Counted from the stretch's first letter, positions 10,138-19,254 are shown. The stretch: 64,000 bases of DNA from Marinobacter sp. LA51 (GCF_030297175.1 NZ_AP028070.1:1054001-1118000); one strand, 5' to 3'. Notes: generated by a model from the sequence alone, not told the origin. Numbers and translations: made by a program.

Positions 10138-10166
10138 AGCGGGAGCCCTTGGGCTCCCGTTTTTTA
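10138..10166 (+). terminator. Rho-independent terminator of the acs-regulator unit
   Basis: A stem of about 10 base pairs (CGGGAGCC paired with GGCTCCCG, four-base loop CTTG) is followed directly by TTTTTT, 28 bases after the regulator stop codon. Confidence 0.88.
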
Positions 10167-10220
10167 TGTTCTGAGTGGTTGTCCGGTCGCTGTGAACGTT
10201 CATCTCTTTTCTTTCTTTAA

Positions 10221-10240
10221 TCAGTACACGTGTACGCATT
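10221..10240. promoter_or_regulatory. FabR/DesT-like operator palindrome upstream of desaturase
   Basis: A perfect 12-base palindrome GTACACGTGTAC at 10224-10235; read on the minus strand it is TGCGTACACGTGTACT, close to the AGCGTACACGTGTT-type site bound by FabR in enterobacteria (from memory). It lies about 150 bases in front of the fatty-acid desaturase gene, a typical target of such unsaturated-fatty-acid sensing TetR regulators. No FabR or DesT gene is in the window. Confidence 0.55.
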
Positions 10241-10305
10241 TCTATCTGTTTTACATTGAAATTGATAGATAGGCATTGTTATCAGTATTTTCTTTCGGTA
10301 AATTC

Positions 10306-10352
10306 AGCGCACAGGTGTACCCTCAATATAAGATTTGAGTACACCAGTCTGA
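10306..10352. promoter_or_regulatory. Second FabR/DesT-like operator and GGTGTAC/GTACACC inverted repeat
   Basis: AGCGCACAGGTGTACC at 10306-10321 resembles the first operator; it is followed after 18 bases by the inverted counterpart GTACACC at 10339-10345. Two related sites in one leader support a real regulator rather than chance. Confidence 0.42.
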
Positions 10353-10377
10353 CTTCTTGAAAGAGTATAGGTGACGA

Positions 10378-11466
10378 ATGAACGCAGCCGTAAAGCCCGA
10401 GGCCATGGGCCAAGCCGTGTATGGGAAGCCCGATGAGCGTGAGCTCAGAGACCGAATGAAGAAAGATCTGCCGGCCGATACCTTCAAGACGCAAACCTGG
10501 CGGGTGATTTGGTTTGTGCCGCTGCAGTTGATGATTTGGGGTGGGATCGCGACGATTCTGCTGGCGGGTTTGCCCTGGTATGCCAATCTGATGCTGGGGT
10601 TGGCGGTTGGTCACAGCATTGGGTGCCAGGCCTTGCTGGCCCACGAGGTCTTGCACGGAGCTTTGGGGATGAGCCGGCGTTGGCAGAACTTCCTGGGCTG
10701 GCTCGGGTTTGGGCCCTTTGTGGTACCGCCGGAGTTCTGGCGCAAGTGGCATAACGTGATTCACCACGGCAACACCAACGCCGGCGATACCGATCCGGAC
10801 AGCTTTGGCACGCTGCGCCGCTACCGCGCCGATCCCAAGCAAAAGAAATTCACCAAGCTCGCTCCGGGGTCTGGCACCTGGTACAGCTATTTGTTCCTGA
10901 CGTATTCATTCACATTTCACGCCCAGCTGGTGCTCTGGTTCCAGGCTCGCAAGCGAAAGCAGTTCAAAGGCTTTGATCGGGCCCGCGCGATCCGCCAATC
11001 GGTGGTCTGTGTGGCTGCCTGGGCAGTGTTGGCCGTGGTGTCGGGTCCGCTGGCGGTGTTCACGGTGCTGATTCCATTCATGGTGGCGAACGCACTGGGG
11101 CAGGGGTATATCCTGACCAACCATTTCCTGCGGCCACAGACCGCCACCAATAACCCGTTGGACAATTCCATGAGCCTGCGCAGTCATCCGGTTCTTGACC
11201 GGCTGCACTTCCGTTTCAGTCACCATGTGGAGCACCATTTCTTCCCGAAGATGTCCTCCAACAAGGCGCCCCGGGTTCGGGCGTGGCTCGAGCAGCACCA
11301 TGGTGACCGCTATGTGGCGATGCCGCACGGCACGGCACTGAAGCTGTTATACACCACGCCTCGGGTCTACAAGTCGTCCACTGAACTGGTTGATCCGAAC
11401 CGCCCGGAGCGAGTGGTGGATCTGCTGCCTCTGCAGAAGCAGTATGCCGCCAGCAACCGCGGCTGA
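10378..11466 (+). CDS. Membrane fatty-acid desaturase
   Basis: 362-residue di-iron desaturase of the membrane-bound class. The three histidine boxes are clear: HEVLH at 89-93, HNVIHH at 125-130 and HHVEHH at 282-287. Hydrophobic segments around 42-75 and 185-240 give the usual transmembrane topology. It introduces a double bond into acyl chains of phospholipids or acyl-CoA; the sequence does not decide the position. The upstream region holds FabR/DesT-like palindromes, so expression probably follows membrane unsaturation. A ribosome-binding site (AGGTG) is close to the ATG. Confidence 0.9.
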   Translation: MNAAVKPEAMGQAVYGKPDERELRDRMKKDLPADTFKTQTWRVIWFVPLQLMIWGGIATILLAGLPWYANLMLGLAVGHSIGCQALLAHEVLHGALGMSRRWQNFLGWLGFGPFVVPPEFWRKWHNVIHHGNTNAGDTDPDSFGTLRRYRADPKQKKFTKLAPGSGTWYSYLFLTYSFTFHAQLVLWFQARKRKQFKGFDRARAIRQSVVCVAAWAVLAVVSGPLAVFTVLIPFMVANALGQGYILTNHFLRPQTATNNPLDNSMSLRSHPVLDRLHFRFSHHVEHHFFPKMSSNKAPRVRAWLEQHHGDRYVAMPHGTALKLLYTTPRVYKSSTELVDPNRPERVVDLLPLQKQYAASNRG

Positions 11467-11473
11467 CGGCATC

Positions 11474-11499
11474 CGCCGGCAGGTTATTTGCTGCCGGCG
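11474..11499. terminator. Hairpin between convergent genes
   Basis: Perfect 9-base stem CGCCGGCAG/CTGCCGGCG with an 8-base loop, just after the desaturase stop and overlapping the last codons of the convergent dehydrogenase gene. No U-tract, so it is only a probable bidirectional terminator. Confidence 0.4.
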
Positions 11500-12467
11500 T
11501 ACCCCAGCTCTTTATCGACCAGATTGAACAGCTCACCGCTGGCGTGCCAGTGGTCGAAGTTCTCCAGGAATTGATCGGTGAGCGCCCGCTTCCAGCCGAT
11601 AAAGTCACCGGCCATGTGAGCCGTCATGGTGACGTTCTCCATGTCCCAAAGAGGGTGATTTTCCGGCAGGGGTTCTTCTTCAAATACGTCCAGGCCTGCC
11701 CCGGCAATCTCGCCATCCCGCAGCGCGGCAATCAGATCGTCGGTTTTGACGATGGGGCCGCGGCCGATGTTGATCAGCCGGGCCGACGATTTCATGGCCT
11801 TGAACGCTTTCTCATCGAACAGGCCTTCGGTCTGCGGCGTTAGCGGTGCGGCTATTACGACGTAGTCGGCGTGCCCCAGCTGTTCGAACAGTTCGTCGTT
11901 GCCGTGCACGGCAACAAAATCCGGATCATCGTGGCGGGGTGTCCGGGCAATTCCGTGAGCATTCAGTCCGGCGGCACTGACCAGACGGCCGATCTGCCGG
12001 CCGATGGAGCCGGCGCCCACCACCAGTACCTGTTTGCCTTCGGCGCGTTCGGTATCCCGGTGTTTCCACTGATGCTTCATCTGCAAGCGGATGGAGCCCG
12101 GAAAATCCTTGGCGAACATCAGGATGGTGCAGAGCACGTACTCGGCAATGGTGCGGTCGAAAATGCCCCGGGCGTTGGTGACCACCACGTCGCTGTGTAT
12201 CAGGGCAGGAAACATCAGCGCATCAACCCCGGCGCTGGTGGCGTGAATCCACTGCAGTTTGTCGGCTGACTCCCAGGCCGCTTCCAGGGCCTCGGTGCGG
12301 AAGTCGGTGACCATCATCACGTCGGTGCCTGGCAAGGTGTCTCTCAGTGTCTGCTCGTCGCAGGCGAATCGCACCTCCGCACGCGCTCTGAGTGCGTCCA
12401 TGCCCGGTGGCTCCGGCTCGCCGGGGGCAGTGAGAACGGTTACCACGGGTGTGCTTGGCTGTGTCAT
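11484..12467 (-). CDS. D-2-hydroxyacid dehydrogenase
   Basis: 327 residues of the NAD(P)-dependent D-isomer 2-hydroxyacid dehydrogenase family (GhrA/GhrB, SerA-like). The nucleotide fold carries VVGAGSIGRQIG, followed by the NIGRGPIVKTDDL segment and the Asp/Glu-rich GLDVFEEEPLPENHPLW. The catalytic His is H284 in TAHMAGD. It interconverts 2-oxoacids and D-2-hydroxyacids such as glyoxylate/glycolate or hydroxypyruvate/glycerate; the substrate cannot be read from sequence. It is divergent from the aminotransferase gene across 229 bases and convergent with the desaturase gene. Confidence 0.87.
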   Translation of the reverse strand: MTQPSTPVVTVLTAPGEPEPPGMDALRARAEVRFACDEQTLRDTLPGTDVMMVTDFRTEALEAAWESADKLQWIHATSAGVDALMFPALIHSDVVVTNARGIFDRTIAEYVLCTILMFAKDFPGSIRLQMKHQWKHRDTERAEGKQVLVVGAGSIGRQIGRLVSAAGLNAHGIARTPRHDDPDFVAVHGNDELFEQLGHADYVVIAAPLTPQTEGLFDEKAFKAMKSSARLINIGRGPIVKTDDLIAALRDGEIAGAGLDVFEEEPLPENHPLWDMENVTMTAHMAGDFIGWKRALTDQFLENFDHWHASGELFNLVDKELGYAGSK

Positions 12468-12696
12468 TGAACCTCCGCCTTGTGAGCTAATGTGCGACCC
12501 CGAAGCCGGGTCTCACGACAGTCTGGTATCCCGCTGCGGTACGGTCAACTTGCGACTGCGAAAGTCGGCTTCTTGTGACTGTGAGTAGGGCAATTTTACC
12601 GTTGGAATCTTTCTGCGTTTATGTCTTGTGTGGCCTGTTCTTACTGGCTAACCTGCAGGGGTAGGTTATTTTTGCCCCGCTCGCAGGAGGTGTTTT

Positions 12697-13923
12697 ATGG
12701 CAGACTCTGCCAACTACGAGACTGGCCAGTCCAGACCACGTAAAGTGAAGTACCGGAAGAACAAGGCCAGCTGGAACCCTGCCATGCAGGCGATTCCTGT
12801 GCCGGGCATCCGCCGCATGGTAAATATGGCGGCCTCGATGAAAGATGTTATTCATCTTTCGATCGGTCAGCCTGATTTGCCGACGCCAAAGCATATTATT
12901 GATGCCTACGTTGAGGCGCTGAACGCCGGGCAAACCGGGTACACCATGGATGCCGGGTTGCCGGAGCTGTTGGTAGCTCTCAGGGATTACTACGGCAAGC
13001 GTTATAACCGGAAGCTGACCCGCGACAACATCCTGATCACCAGTGGCGCCACCGAGGCTATGTACCTGGCCATCTCGGCAACGTCGGCACCGGGCCGTCA
13101 GTTCATTGTGACCGATCCGTCATTCCTGCTCTACGCACCTCTGATCCGGATGAACGGTGGTGAGGTCAAGTTTGTACCTACCCACGCCGAAAACGATCAC
13201 CAGCTTGATCCGGACGAAGTCATCCGCGCCATGGGGCCGCGTACTTTTGCGCTGATCCTGAATAACCCCAATAACCCGACCGGAGCGGTGTATCCGCGCA
13301 GCACGGTGGAGACCATCCTGGAGGAGTGCGCGTACCGGGGAATCCAGGTCTACGCCGACGAAGTCTATGATCACCTGATCTTCGATGACGACGATTTCGC
13401 CAGCGTCCTGAACTGCTCCATGGACCTGGACAACATCATGTGCATCAGCAGTTTTTCCAAGACCTACAGTATGGCTGGGTTGCGGGTTGGCTGGGTGATC
13501 GCGAGTCAGGCGGCGATCAAATCCCTGCGCCGGTACCACATGTTCACCACTTCGGTGGCCAATACGCCGTCCCAGTTTGCCGGTGTGGCGGCGCTCACCG
13601 GTGATCAGCAGTGCGTGCAGGACATGGTCAGCATCTACAAGGAACGCCGTGACAAGGTGGTGGAGCTGATTGATCAGACGCCCTACATGACCGGCTACAA
13701 GCCAGGCGGTGCCTTCTTCGCGTTCCCGGGCCTGCCGCCCCATGTGGATGGTTCTGACCTGGCGCTGCGGATGTTGAAGGAAACCGGCGTGTGTATGGTG
13801 CCGGGGGATGCCTTTGGTGAGGAGTCAACCAACGCCGTGCGGATCAGTTTCTCGACGACCTGTGAGAAACTGGAAGAAGCCTTTGATCGCGTCATCCCTT
13901 GGATGGCGAAGCAACAGTTCTGA
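12697..13923 (+). CDS. PLP-dependent aminotransferase, class I/II
   Basis: 408 residues, fold-type I aminotransferase. The PLP lysine is K255 in SSFSKTYSMAGLRVGW, and NNPNNPTGAVY is the conserved substrate/PLP segment. This matches aspartate/aromatic/alanine-type enzymes that transfer an amino group to 2-oxoglutarate; the exact substrate is open. A strong AGGAGG ribosome-binding site sits 8 bases before the ATG. The small CPXCG protein gene follows after 9 bases. Confidence 0.9.
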   Translation: MADSANYETGQSRPRKVKYRKNKASWNPAMQAIPVPGIRRMVNMAASMKDVIHLSIGQPDLPTPKHIIDAYVEALNAGQTGYTMDAGLPELLVALRDYYGKRYNRKLTRDNILITSGATEAMYLAISATSAPGRQFIVTDPSFLLYAPLIRMNGGEVKFVPTHAENDHQLDPDEVIRAMGPRTFALILNNPNNPTGAVYPRSTVETILEECAYRGIQVYADEVYDHLIFDDDDFASVLNCSMDLDNIMCISSFSKTYSMAGLRVGWVIASQAAIKSLRRYHMFTTSVANTPSQFAGVAALTGDQQCVQDMVSIYKERRDKVVELIDQTPYMTGYKPGGAFFAFPGLPPHVDGSDLALRMLKETGVCMVPGDAFGEESTNAVRISFSTTCEKLEEAFDRVIPWMAKQQF

Positions 13924-13932
13924 GGAGTTGTG

Positions 13933-14124
13933 ATGTCGGCCCTGGAGTCTGTCCTCATACAATGCCCCTACTGCTGGGAGACGCTGGATGTTAGCGTCGA
14001 CCCGTCAGTGCAGGAGCAGGAGTATGTGGAAGACTGCCAGGTTTGCTGCCAGCCCATTCTCATACGCGTGTTGTTTGATGAAGATTTGACGCCCCATGTT
14101 GAAGCCCGCGCCGAGAACGAATAG
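13933..14124 (+). CDS. CPXCG-type small cysteine-rich protein
   Basis: 63 residues with two Cys pairs, CPYC near the N terminus and CQVC about 30 residues later, plus an acidic C terminus; this is the small zinc-ribbon-like CPXCG family of unknown function. I use the ATG at 13933, with GAGGAG six bases upstream; an in-frame GTG sits immediately before it. It is 9 bases behind the aminotransferase stop and is likely translationally coupled. Confidence 0.8.
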   Translation: MSALESVLIQCPYCWETLDVSVDPSVQEQEYVEDCQVCCQPILIRVLFDEDLTPHVEARAENE

Positions 14125-14221
14125 CAGCGCAGGGCAATTCTGACCGATCCTTAATCTTTCCGTCTTGCCCACCGTTGGCGCCTTGGCTCAGGATAGATGG
14201 GCAACTCATGGAGGCGATCGC

Positions 14222-14794
14222 ATGCACACTTTTTCCAAGTCTGGCCTTTGGGCCCTGATTCTTCTTACGCTAACCTTGACCAGTGGCTGTGCCAGCCTGT
14301 CGCCGTATTCAATATCCGAGGGCGAGCTGGAGCGCCACCTTCAGGATGTGGTGAGCGATTTTGATCGCCAGCAACTCAAGAGCGGGTCGCCGCTGAGCCT
14401 GAGCCTGAGTGACGCCGACATTACCTTGGGCCCTGATGGCCGCGACGTAGCGGTGATCGACGTCAAAGGGCAGGTGGCGGTCAATGCCATGCTGGCCCGT
14501 CTGCCGGTTGATATCTCATTGAAAGTAGAGGGCGCACCGGTTTATGACAGCACCGAGAAGGCCATTTTCATTCGGCGACTGCGGTTGCTGGATAGCAGTG
14601 TTGAGTCTCCGTTTTTTCGGGGTGACCTGAAACCAGTAACGGATAATGTTATGCGGGCGGTGGCCCAGATGCTGGAGACCATGCCGGTGTATCGTCTGGA
14701 TGAGACCAACTTTGCTCAGCGAATGTTCGGCGCCATGCCGGTGGATGTGCGGGTTGCCCCGGGGCGACTTGAATTCGTGATGGCGGATAAGTAG
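14222..14794 (+). CDS. DUF1439 (YceB-like) lipoprotein
   Basis: 190 residues. The first 23 form a lipoprotein signal peptide ending in the lipobox LTSGC. The rest is the beta-rich DUF1439 fold known from YceB, periplasmic, function unknown. The start is the ATG at 14222 with GGAGGC upstream; a longer frame back to 14165 would add an implausible leader. It may be transcribed with the aminotransferase and CPXCG genes. Confidence 0.8.
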   Translation: MHTFSKSGLWALILLTLTLTSGCASLSPYSISEGELERHLQDVVSDFDRQQLKSGSPLSLSLSDADITLGPDGRDVAVIDVKGQVAVNAMLARLPVDISLKVEGAPVYDSTEKAIFIRRLRLLDSSVESPFFRGDLKPVTDNVMRAVAQMLETMPVYRLDETNFAQRMFGAMPVDVRVAPGRLEFVMADK

Positions 14795-14834
14795 AAGAGA
14801 GCTATCGGATAGACGGAAGTTTTCGAGGAGAGGA

Positions 14835-14867
14835 CAACGGCAGCGCTGTGCAGATGCGCCGCCGTTG
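14835..14867. terminator. Hairpin between convergent genes
   Basis: Stem CAACGGCAGCGC/GCGCCGCCGTTG with one mismatch and a 9-base loop, placed between the lipoprotein gene and the convergent dehydrogenase gene. It lacks a U-tract. Confidence 0.4.
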
Positions 14868-14873
14868 GCGGAA

Positions 14874-16028
14874 TCAGCCGGTCAGGCGATTGCAAATAGC
14901 AACACCGATCTCATGGGTGCCACGTTGGCTGCCAGCGTTCTCGGCCAGGTCAGCAGCCACTGCATCGAACAATTCCTTTCCGGCCGCCGCCAGGGTCGGG
15001 TCTTTCCGGCCCAGCCATTCCAGCATACGCGCCGTGGTGAACAGCATGGCGGTTGGGTCAGCAAGTCCCTGGCTGGCAATGTCCGGCGCACTGCCGTGGG
15101 TCGGTTCGAACATGGAGGGCATGTTCGGATCGGTCGGATTCAGGTTGCACGACGGTGCCACCCCCATGCCGCCGGATAATACCGCGGCGAGGTCGGTCAG
15201 GATGTCACCTTGAAGGTTACTGGCAACCACCACATCAAACGCCCAGGGGCTTTGCACGAACTTCATGCAGGCGGCATCCACCAGCTCGTGGTGGACGGCC
15301 ACATCGGGATACTCTTCACTGATCGCCTCGAACGCCTCGGTATACATGTCGCCCCAGTGCCGAAGCGCATTGCGCTTGGTGACCAGGCATACCTGACTTT
15401 CACAGGTGCGGCCATCGAGTGTGCGAAAGGTTCGTGTCCGGCCCTCTTTCACTCGCTCAGCAGCCCGGTTCCTGGCCTGCTCGAAGCCATAGCGGATAAT
15501 CCGGTTAGTGGCTTTGCGGGTGAACACTTCCATCTGGGTAGCGACTTCATCCTCGGTGCCTTTACGCAGCCGGCCGCCCTGGCTGACGTACTCGCCTTCG
15601 GAGTTCTCGCGAATCACCAGCATGTCGATGTCTTTGGCTCGCTCGTCGGCCAGGTATTGACGGGCGCCTGGCAGGAGCCGGGCAGGGCGTTCACAGACCC
15701 ACTGGTCAAAGCCCTTGCGCATCTCCAGTAGGGGCGCCAGCGAGACGCTGTCAGAGAGCAGATAGCGCTCTGCATCGTCGATCGGGCCCGGGTCGCCCAG
15801 CGCTCCCAGCAAAATCGCGTCGTAAGCCTGGAGTTGTGCGAGGGCGTCTTCAGGCATGGATTCGCCGTGTTCCTCGTGCCAGGCATGGGACGGCCAGGGG
15901 AACCGGGTCCACTCTACCGCCAGGCCGTGTTTTGCGCGCAGAGTTTCCAGGCAACGGACGGCTTCACCCACTACTTCCGGACCAATGCCATCACCGGGGG
16001 TGACTGCGATGCGGGTTGTTTCAGCCAT
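14874..16028 (-). CDS. Tartrate/D-malate/isopropylmalate-family dehydrogenase
   Basis: 384 residues of the NAD-dependent beta-decarboxylating dehydrogenase family. The N terminus has TPGDGIGPE; RENSEGEY and the metal-site region (VVASNLQGDILTDLAAVLSG) are typical, and EPTHGSAPDIA is the adenosine-binding loop. RENSEGEY and the absence of a leucine operon favour the tartrate/D-malate dehydrogenase subgroup over LeuB, but this is not decided. No transporter or regulator for such acids is adjacent. Confidence 0.85.
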   Translation of the reverse strand: MAETTRIAVTPGDGIGPEVVGEAVRCLETLRAKHGLAVEWTRFPWPSHAWHEEHGESMPEDALAQLQAYDAILLGALGDPGPIDDAERYLLSDSVSLAPLLEMRKGFDQWVCERPARLLPGARQYLADERAKDIDMLVIRENSEGEYVSQGGRLRKGTEDEVATQMEVFTRKATNRIIRYGFEQARNRAAERVKEGRTRTFRTLDGRTCESQVCLVTKRNALRHWGDMYTEAFEAISEEYPDVAVHHELVDAACMKFVQSPWAFDVVVASNLQGDILTDLAAVLSGGMGVAPSCNLNPTDPNMPSMFEPTHGSAPDIASQGLADPTAMLFTTARMLEWLGRKDPTLAAAGKELFDAVAADLAENAGSQRGTHEIGVAICNRLTG

Positions 16029-16291
16029 TCAGGCGACTCCTTTTTTTAATCGGCTCGTATGTGCACCAGTCTCCCAGTTTAGACGTCCAAGAGCGGGATG
16101 CCACCGGATGGCTGGGAAAGTTCGGACGCTAGATCGTCCGGGCTCTGCAAGCGCTGGTGGCTTTGCCGGCACGTTTTTGCTAAAACAAACCCACCTTCGC
16201 ACGTTTGGGCAGGTTTCGTGAACCAGGCCGTGGTCTTATTGGATGGTCCTCATCCGAACTGAGCGCGGCATTAACAGGACAGGGTGCTTCT

Positions 16292-16648
16292 TTGCTGTAT
16301 CGCATTATTACGTTTATCGGTGGCCTCGTTTTCGTGGTGGCGCTTTTTGCTCTGCTGTGGTTCTTCTGCAAGAAATTTCTTGAGCGCCACGGAGTGACCG
16401 ATCAGGTTTCAGATCGTGCCACGGTGTTGGCCACGTGGACTTTTGCTGGTATCAGCGTGGGGCTGATTTTTGCGGTCGTTGGTGCCTTCGTACTGGGGCC
16501 TTGGGCGTTCTATCGGACGCTACGCGGCCACGACGTCAACATCTCTGATGGCGCCGCTATCTGGTGGGGGTTTGGCATTGTGGTGGCGGCGATGACCATA
16601 ACCGGGTTGGGCTTTTTCGGCTTTCTGATGGCCGTGGGCGCCTATTAG
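16292..16648 (+). CDS. Small three-helix membrane protein
   Basis: About 118 residues if translation begins at the TTG at 16292, with AGGACAGGG in front; an earlier in-frame TTG at 16205 would add 29 residues of unlikely leader. Three hydrophobic stretches (residues about 4-26, 48-71 and 90-116) are likely membrane spans. I do not recognise the family. Its stop overlaps by 4 bases the stop of the convergent amidase gene. Confidence 0.55.
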   Translation: MLYRIITFIGGLVFVVALFALLWFFCKKFLERHGVTDQVSDRATVLATWTFAGISVGLIFAVVGAFVLGPWAFYRTLRGHDVNISDGAAIWWGFGIVVAAMTITGLGFFGFLMAVGAY

Positions 16649-17490
16649 AGCGCCGGTCCATTAGTCCCGGTGCGATAAGTCAGCTGTTCGGCGTCCCGGT
16701 GGGTGGGGAGGTCGAAACGGGCCCTGGCAATCTCCTGGCGCGACAGCTCGGCGACAATCAGAGTTTGTTTGTCTTCGGCTTTTGCCAGCGTTTCTCCGCG
16801 TGGCCCCAGGATGCTGGATCCGCCCCAGAACCATCCGTCGCCCTCATGGCCGTAGCGGTTAGCCATGACCACGGGGGTGCCGTAGGTCATCGCATAAAAC
16901 TGCAGATTGACCAGCCAATTGTTCTCGTTCGAGAACGACTTGCTGACGATGCCAGATGCCGAATTGATGGGAGCGCACAGCACCGCGGGGCGGTTCATCA
17001 AGCCACTGTGCACTAGCCCCGGGTTCCAGAGGTCAGCGCAAATCAGGTAGTGAGCCGGCCAGCCCGGGCTGACGTCACGCTGGGTCAGGGATTGGCCGGG
17101 TGTGAACCACTTGCCTTCCTCCAGGCCACCGTAGGTGGGCAGATTCAGTTTGCGGTGAATGGCGATCACCCGACCGCCCTGCAGGATCGCAAGGGCGTTG
17201 TAATATTCCCCCGGACTGGCTTCCTCAACAAAGCCAACCACCACCTGCAAGCGCCCCGAGAGTTGTGCCAGCTCTTGCAGGGTTTCGTCGTCTGCCGGCA
17301 TGGCAACATCAGGAACCCCTCGGCCCAGGGCGTAGCCCGTCAGCGACAGTTCCGGGAATACCAGCAGATCCAGCGCCCGCTCTTGTGCCTCAGCGATCAT
17401 CTTGCGATGGGTTTCGAGATTGCTGGCCACCGCGCCGAGTTCACAATTAATTTGGGCCGCGCCGACACGTAGCTGATCTGTTGGACGCAT
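16645..17490 (-). CDS. Carbon-nitrogen hydrolase (nitrilase superfamily)
   Basis: 281 residues. The Glu-Lys-Cys triad of the superfamily is present as E47 (FPELSLTGY), K114 (HRKLNLP) and C151 (ICADLWNP). It hydrolyses an amide or carbamoyl group; the specific substrate is unknown. It ends 117 bases before the osmoprotectant transporter operon's 3' end, on the same strand, but the hairpin between them suggests it is transcribed separately. Confidence 0.85.
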   Translation of the reverse strand: MRPTDQLRVGAAQINCELGAVASNLETHRKMIAEAQERALDLLVFPELSLTGYALGRGVPDVAMPADDETLQELAQLSGRLQVVVGFVEEASPGEYYNALAILQGGRVIAIHRKLNLPTYGGLEEGKWFTPGQSLTQRDVSPGWPAHYLICADLWNPGLVHSGLMNRPAVLCAPINSASGIVSKSFSNENNWLVNLQFYAMTYGTPVVMANRYGHEGDGWFWGGSSILGPRGETLAKAEDKQTLIVAELSRQEIARARFDLPTHRDAEQLTYRTGTNGPAL

Positions 17491-17568
17491 GAGAGCTCCC
17501 GGACAGGAAAGTAATGGATAGGAAAATCAGGTGGGGGATTCTGCCATCGGGGAAATGGCTGGATCAAA

Positions 17569-17596
17569 TTGCGGGGGCAGCGATTTGCCCCCGCAA
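17569..17596 (-). terminator. Terminator of the osmoprotectant transporter operon
   Basis: An 11-base perfect stem (TTGCGGGGGCA/TGCCCCCGCAA) with a 6-base loop, 12 bases past the stop of the substrate-binding protein gene. On the minus strand it is followed only by a short T stretch (AATTTGATCC). Confidence 0.65.
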
Positions 17597-17607
17597 CGGT
17601 TTCGGCT

Positions 17608-18489
17608 TTAGATCAAGTTGTGTTCTTTCAGGAAGTTCCTGGCGACCTTTTCAATGGTCTGACGGTCAACGTCTACCCGGGCGTTCAGAGTGGCCATGGT
17701 TTGGTCATCCAGCAGGCTGGAAAGGGCATTCATCTGTTCGTCCAGCTTCTCATGCTTCTCCAGAGTTTCCTCACGCACAACCGGTGTCAGGGCGTAGGCC
17801 GGGAAATACTGCTTGTTGTCTTCCAGTACGACAAAATCGAAGGCCTTGATGCGGCCGTCGGTGGCAAATACCAGACCGACTTCAACCTGGCCGTCGCGCA
17901 GGGCGTTATAGACCAGCCCTGAATCCATCCGCTTGATGTTCTCGCGGCCAAACCGGAAGTCATAGGCTTGCTGCAGCGGGCGAAGGCCGTCTTCACGGGC
18001 GTAGAACTCGGCGTTGCTGGCGAAGCTGAGTTCTTTGCCGTCATTTACGGCTTGGGCCAGGTCTGAAAGCGTCTCAATGCCGCGCTCTTTTGCGTCCTTG
18101 GCACGCATGGCAAAGGCATAGGTGTTGTTGGCGTTCGATGGCTCAAGCCACACCAGTCCTTTCTCTTTATCCAATTCTTTGACGCGCTTGTAGGTAGCTT
18201 CTGGGCCGAGCTCCTCGGTGATGTCGTTGTAGTTGATCAGCGAGGTGCCAGTGTATTCCCAGTAGAGATCAATCTGGCCGTTCTCCTGTGCCTGGCGCAG
18301 GACCGCAGAGCCCATGCCGGATTTCTTTTCCACATCGTACTCGAGGGCTTCGAGATATTGAGCGGTCATGCTCGCCAGAATCTGCTGCTCGGTGAAGTTC
18401 TTGCCACCGACCACGATGGATTCGGCTTGAACCGTGGTGCTGACGGCAAGGGCCAACAGGCCCGTTAGCAAAGTGCGAATCTTGTTCAT
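17608..18489 (-). CDS. Osmoprotectant ABC transporter substrate-binding protein (OsmF/OpuCC type)
   Basis: 293 residues with a signal peptide (cut near TVQAES). The mature protein starts with VVGGKNFTEQQILA, the hallmark of the OpuAC/OsmF quaternary-amine-binding family, and WEYTGTSLINY is also typical. It binds glycine betaine, choline or a related zwitterion in the periplasm. It is the last gene of the four-gene operon, with 31 bases to the upstream permease. Confidence 0.9.
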   Translation of the reverse strand: MNKIRTLLTGLLALAVSTTVQAESIVVGGKNFTEQQILASMTAQYLEALEYDVEKKSGMGSAVLRQAQENGQIDLYWEYTGTSLINYNDITEELGPEATYKRVKELDKEKGLVWLEPSNANNTYAFAMRAKDAKERGIETLSDLAQAVNDGKELSFASNAEFYAREDGLRPLQQAYDFRFGRENIKRMDSGLVYNALRDGQVEVGLVFATDGRIKAFDFVVLEDNKQYFPAYALTPVVREETLEKHEKLDEQMNALSSLLDDQTMATLNARVDVDRQTIEKVARNFLKEHNLI

Positions 18490-18519
18490 AAATCTTCTCC
18501 TTCGTTAAATGACTGAGGA

Positions 18520-19251
18520 TCAGCCGCGTGAGGGGTTAACCTCACGTGGGACAACGACGAATGCCAGCGAGGCGATAAATGCGTCAACAACCACCGCAAG
18601 TACTGCGGTTGGTATGGCGCCTGCCAGCATCATCAGTGGGTCGTACAGGTCGATACCGGTGAATATCAGTTCGCCCAGTCCGCCGGCGCCAATCAGGAAG
18701 GCGAGGGGGACGGTACCGACGTTGATGGTCAGGGCGGTGCGCATGCCTGCAAAAATGACGTACAGCGCATTCGGCAGCTCCACCCGGATGAGTCTTTGGA
18801 ATGCCGACATGCCCAACCCCGAGGCAGCCTCCAGCAGGGCCGGAGACACGCCCTTGAGACCCGCATAGGTGTTGCGGGTGATTGGCAGCAGGGTCGCGAC
18901 GAACAGCCCGAACACCGCCGGCAGCGTACCAATTCCGAGCAGGCTCATGGACAGTGCGAGCACCGCCAGCGTTGGGATGGTCGTGCCCACGTTCAGCACT
19001 TGCATGAGGGGCTCGGCGTAGTTGGACATCGCGGGCCTGGACAAGAGAATGCCCAGGGGAATCGCTACGAGAATGGCCAGGCCGCCAGACACTGCAGTCA
19101 GCCATACATGCTGTCCCGTCAGGTAGCGGATGTCAGGCCAATAAAACAGGAAGTCGTCGACCAGCCCACTCGACTGACTCCAGACCCCAAGCGCAAACAC
19201 GCCCAGCAGAATCAGCCAGCGACTCATGGTGACCAGTTTCAGGTTCGCCAT
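18520..19251 (-). CDS. Osmoprotectant ABC transporter permease (OpuCB/YehY type)
   Basis: 243 residues, a BPD_transp_1 permease with an N-terminal membrane anchor and five further spans; the EAA-like loop ALLEAASGLGMSAFQRL is clear. Its start is 4 bases after the ATPase gene stop, so it is translationally coupled. It pairs with the second permease at 20453-21142. Confidence 0.9.
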   Translation of the reverse strand: MANLKLVTMSRWLILLGVFALGVWSQSSGLVDDFLFYWPDIRYLTGQHVWLTAVSGGLAILVAIPLGILLSRPAMSNYAEPLMQVLNVGTTIPTLAVLALSMSLLGIGTLPAVFGLFVATLLPITRNTYAGLKGVSPALLEAASGLGMSAFQRLIRVELPNALYVIFAGMRTALTINVGTVPLAFLIGAGGLGELIFTGIDLYDPLMMLAGAIPTAVLAVVVDAFIASLAFVVVPREVNPSRG

Positions 19252-19254
19252 GAA

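Noticed and set aside
15210-15731. 173-residue plus-strand frame across the tartrate-dehydrogenase-family gene
   Set aside because: Shadow of a complete dehydrogenase on the minus strand.
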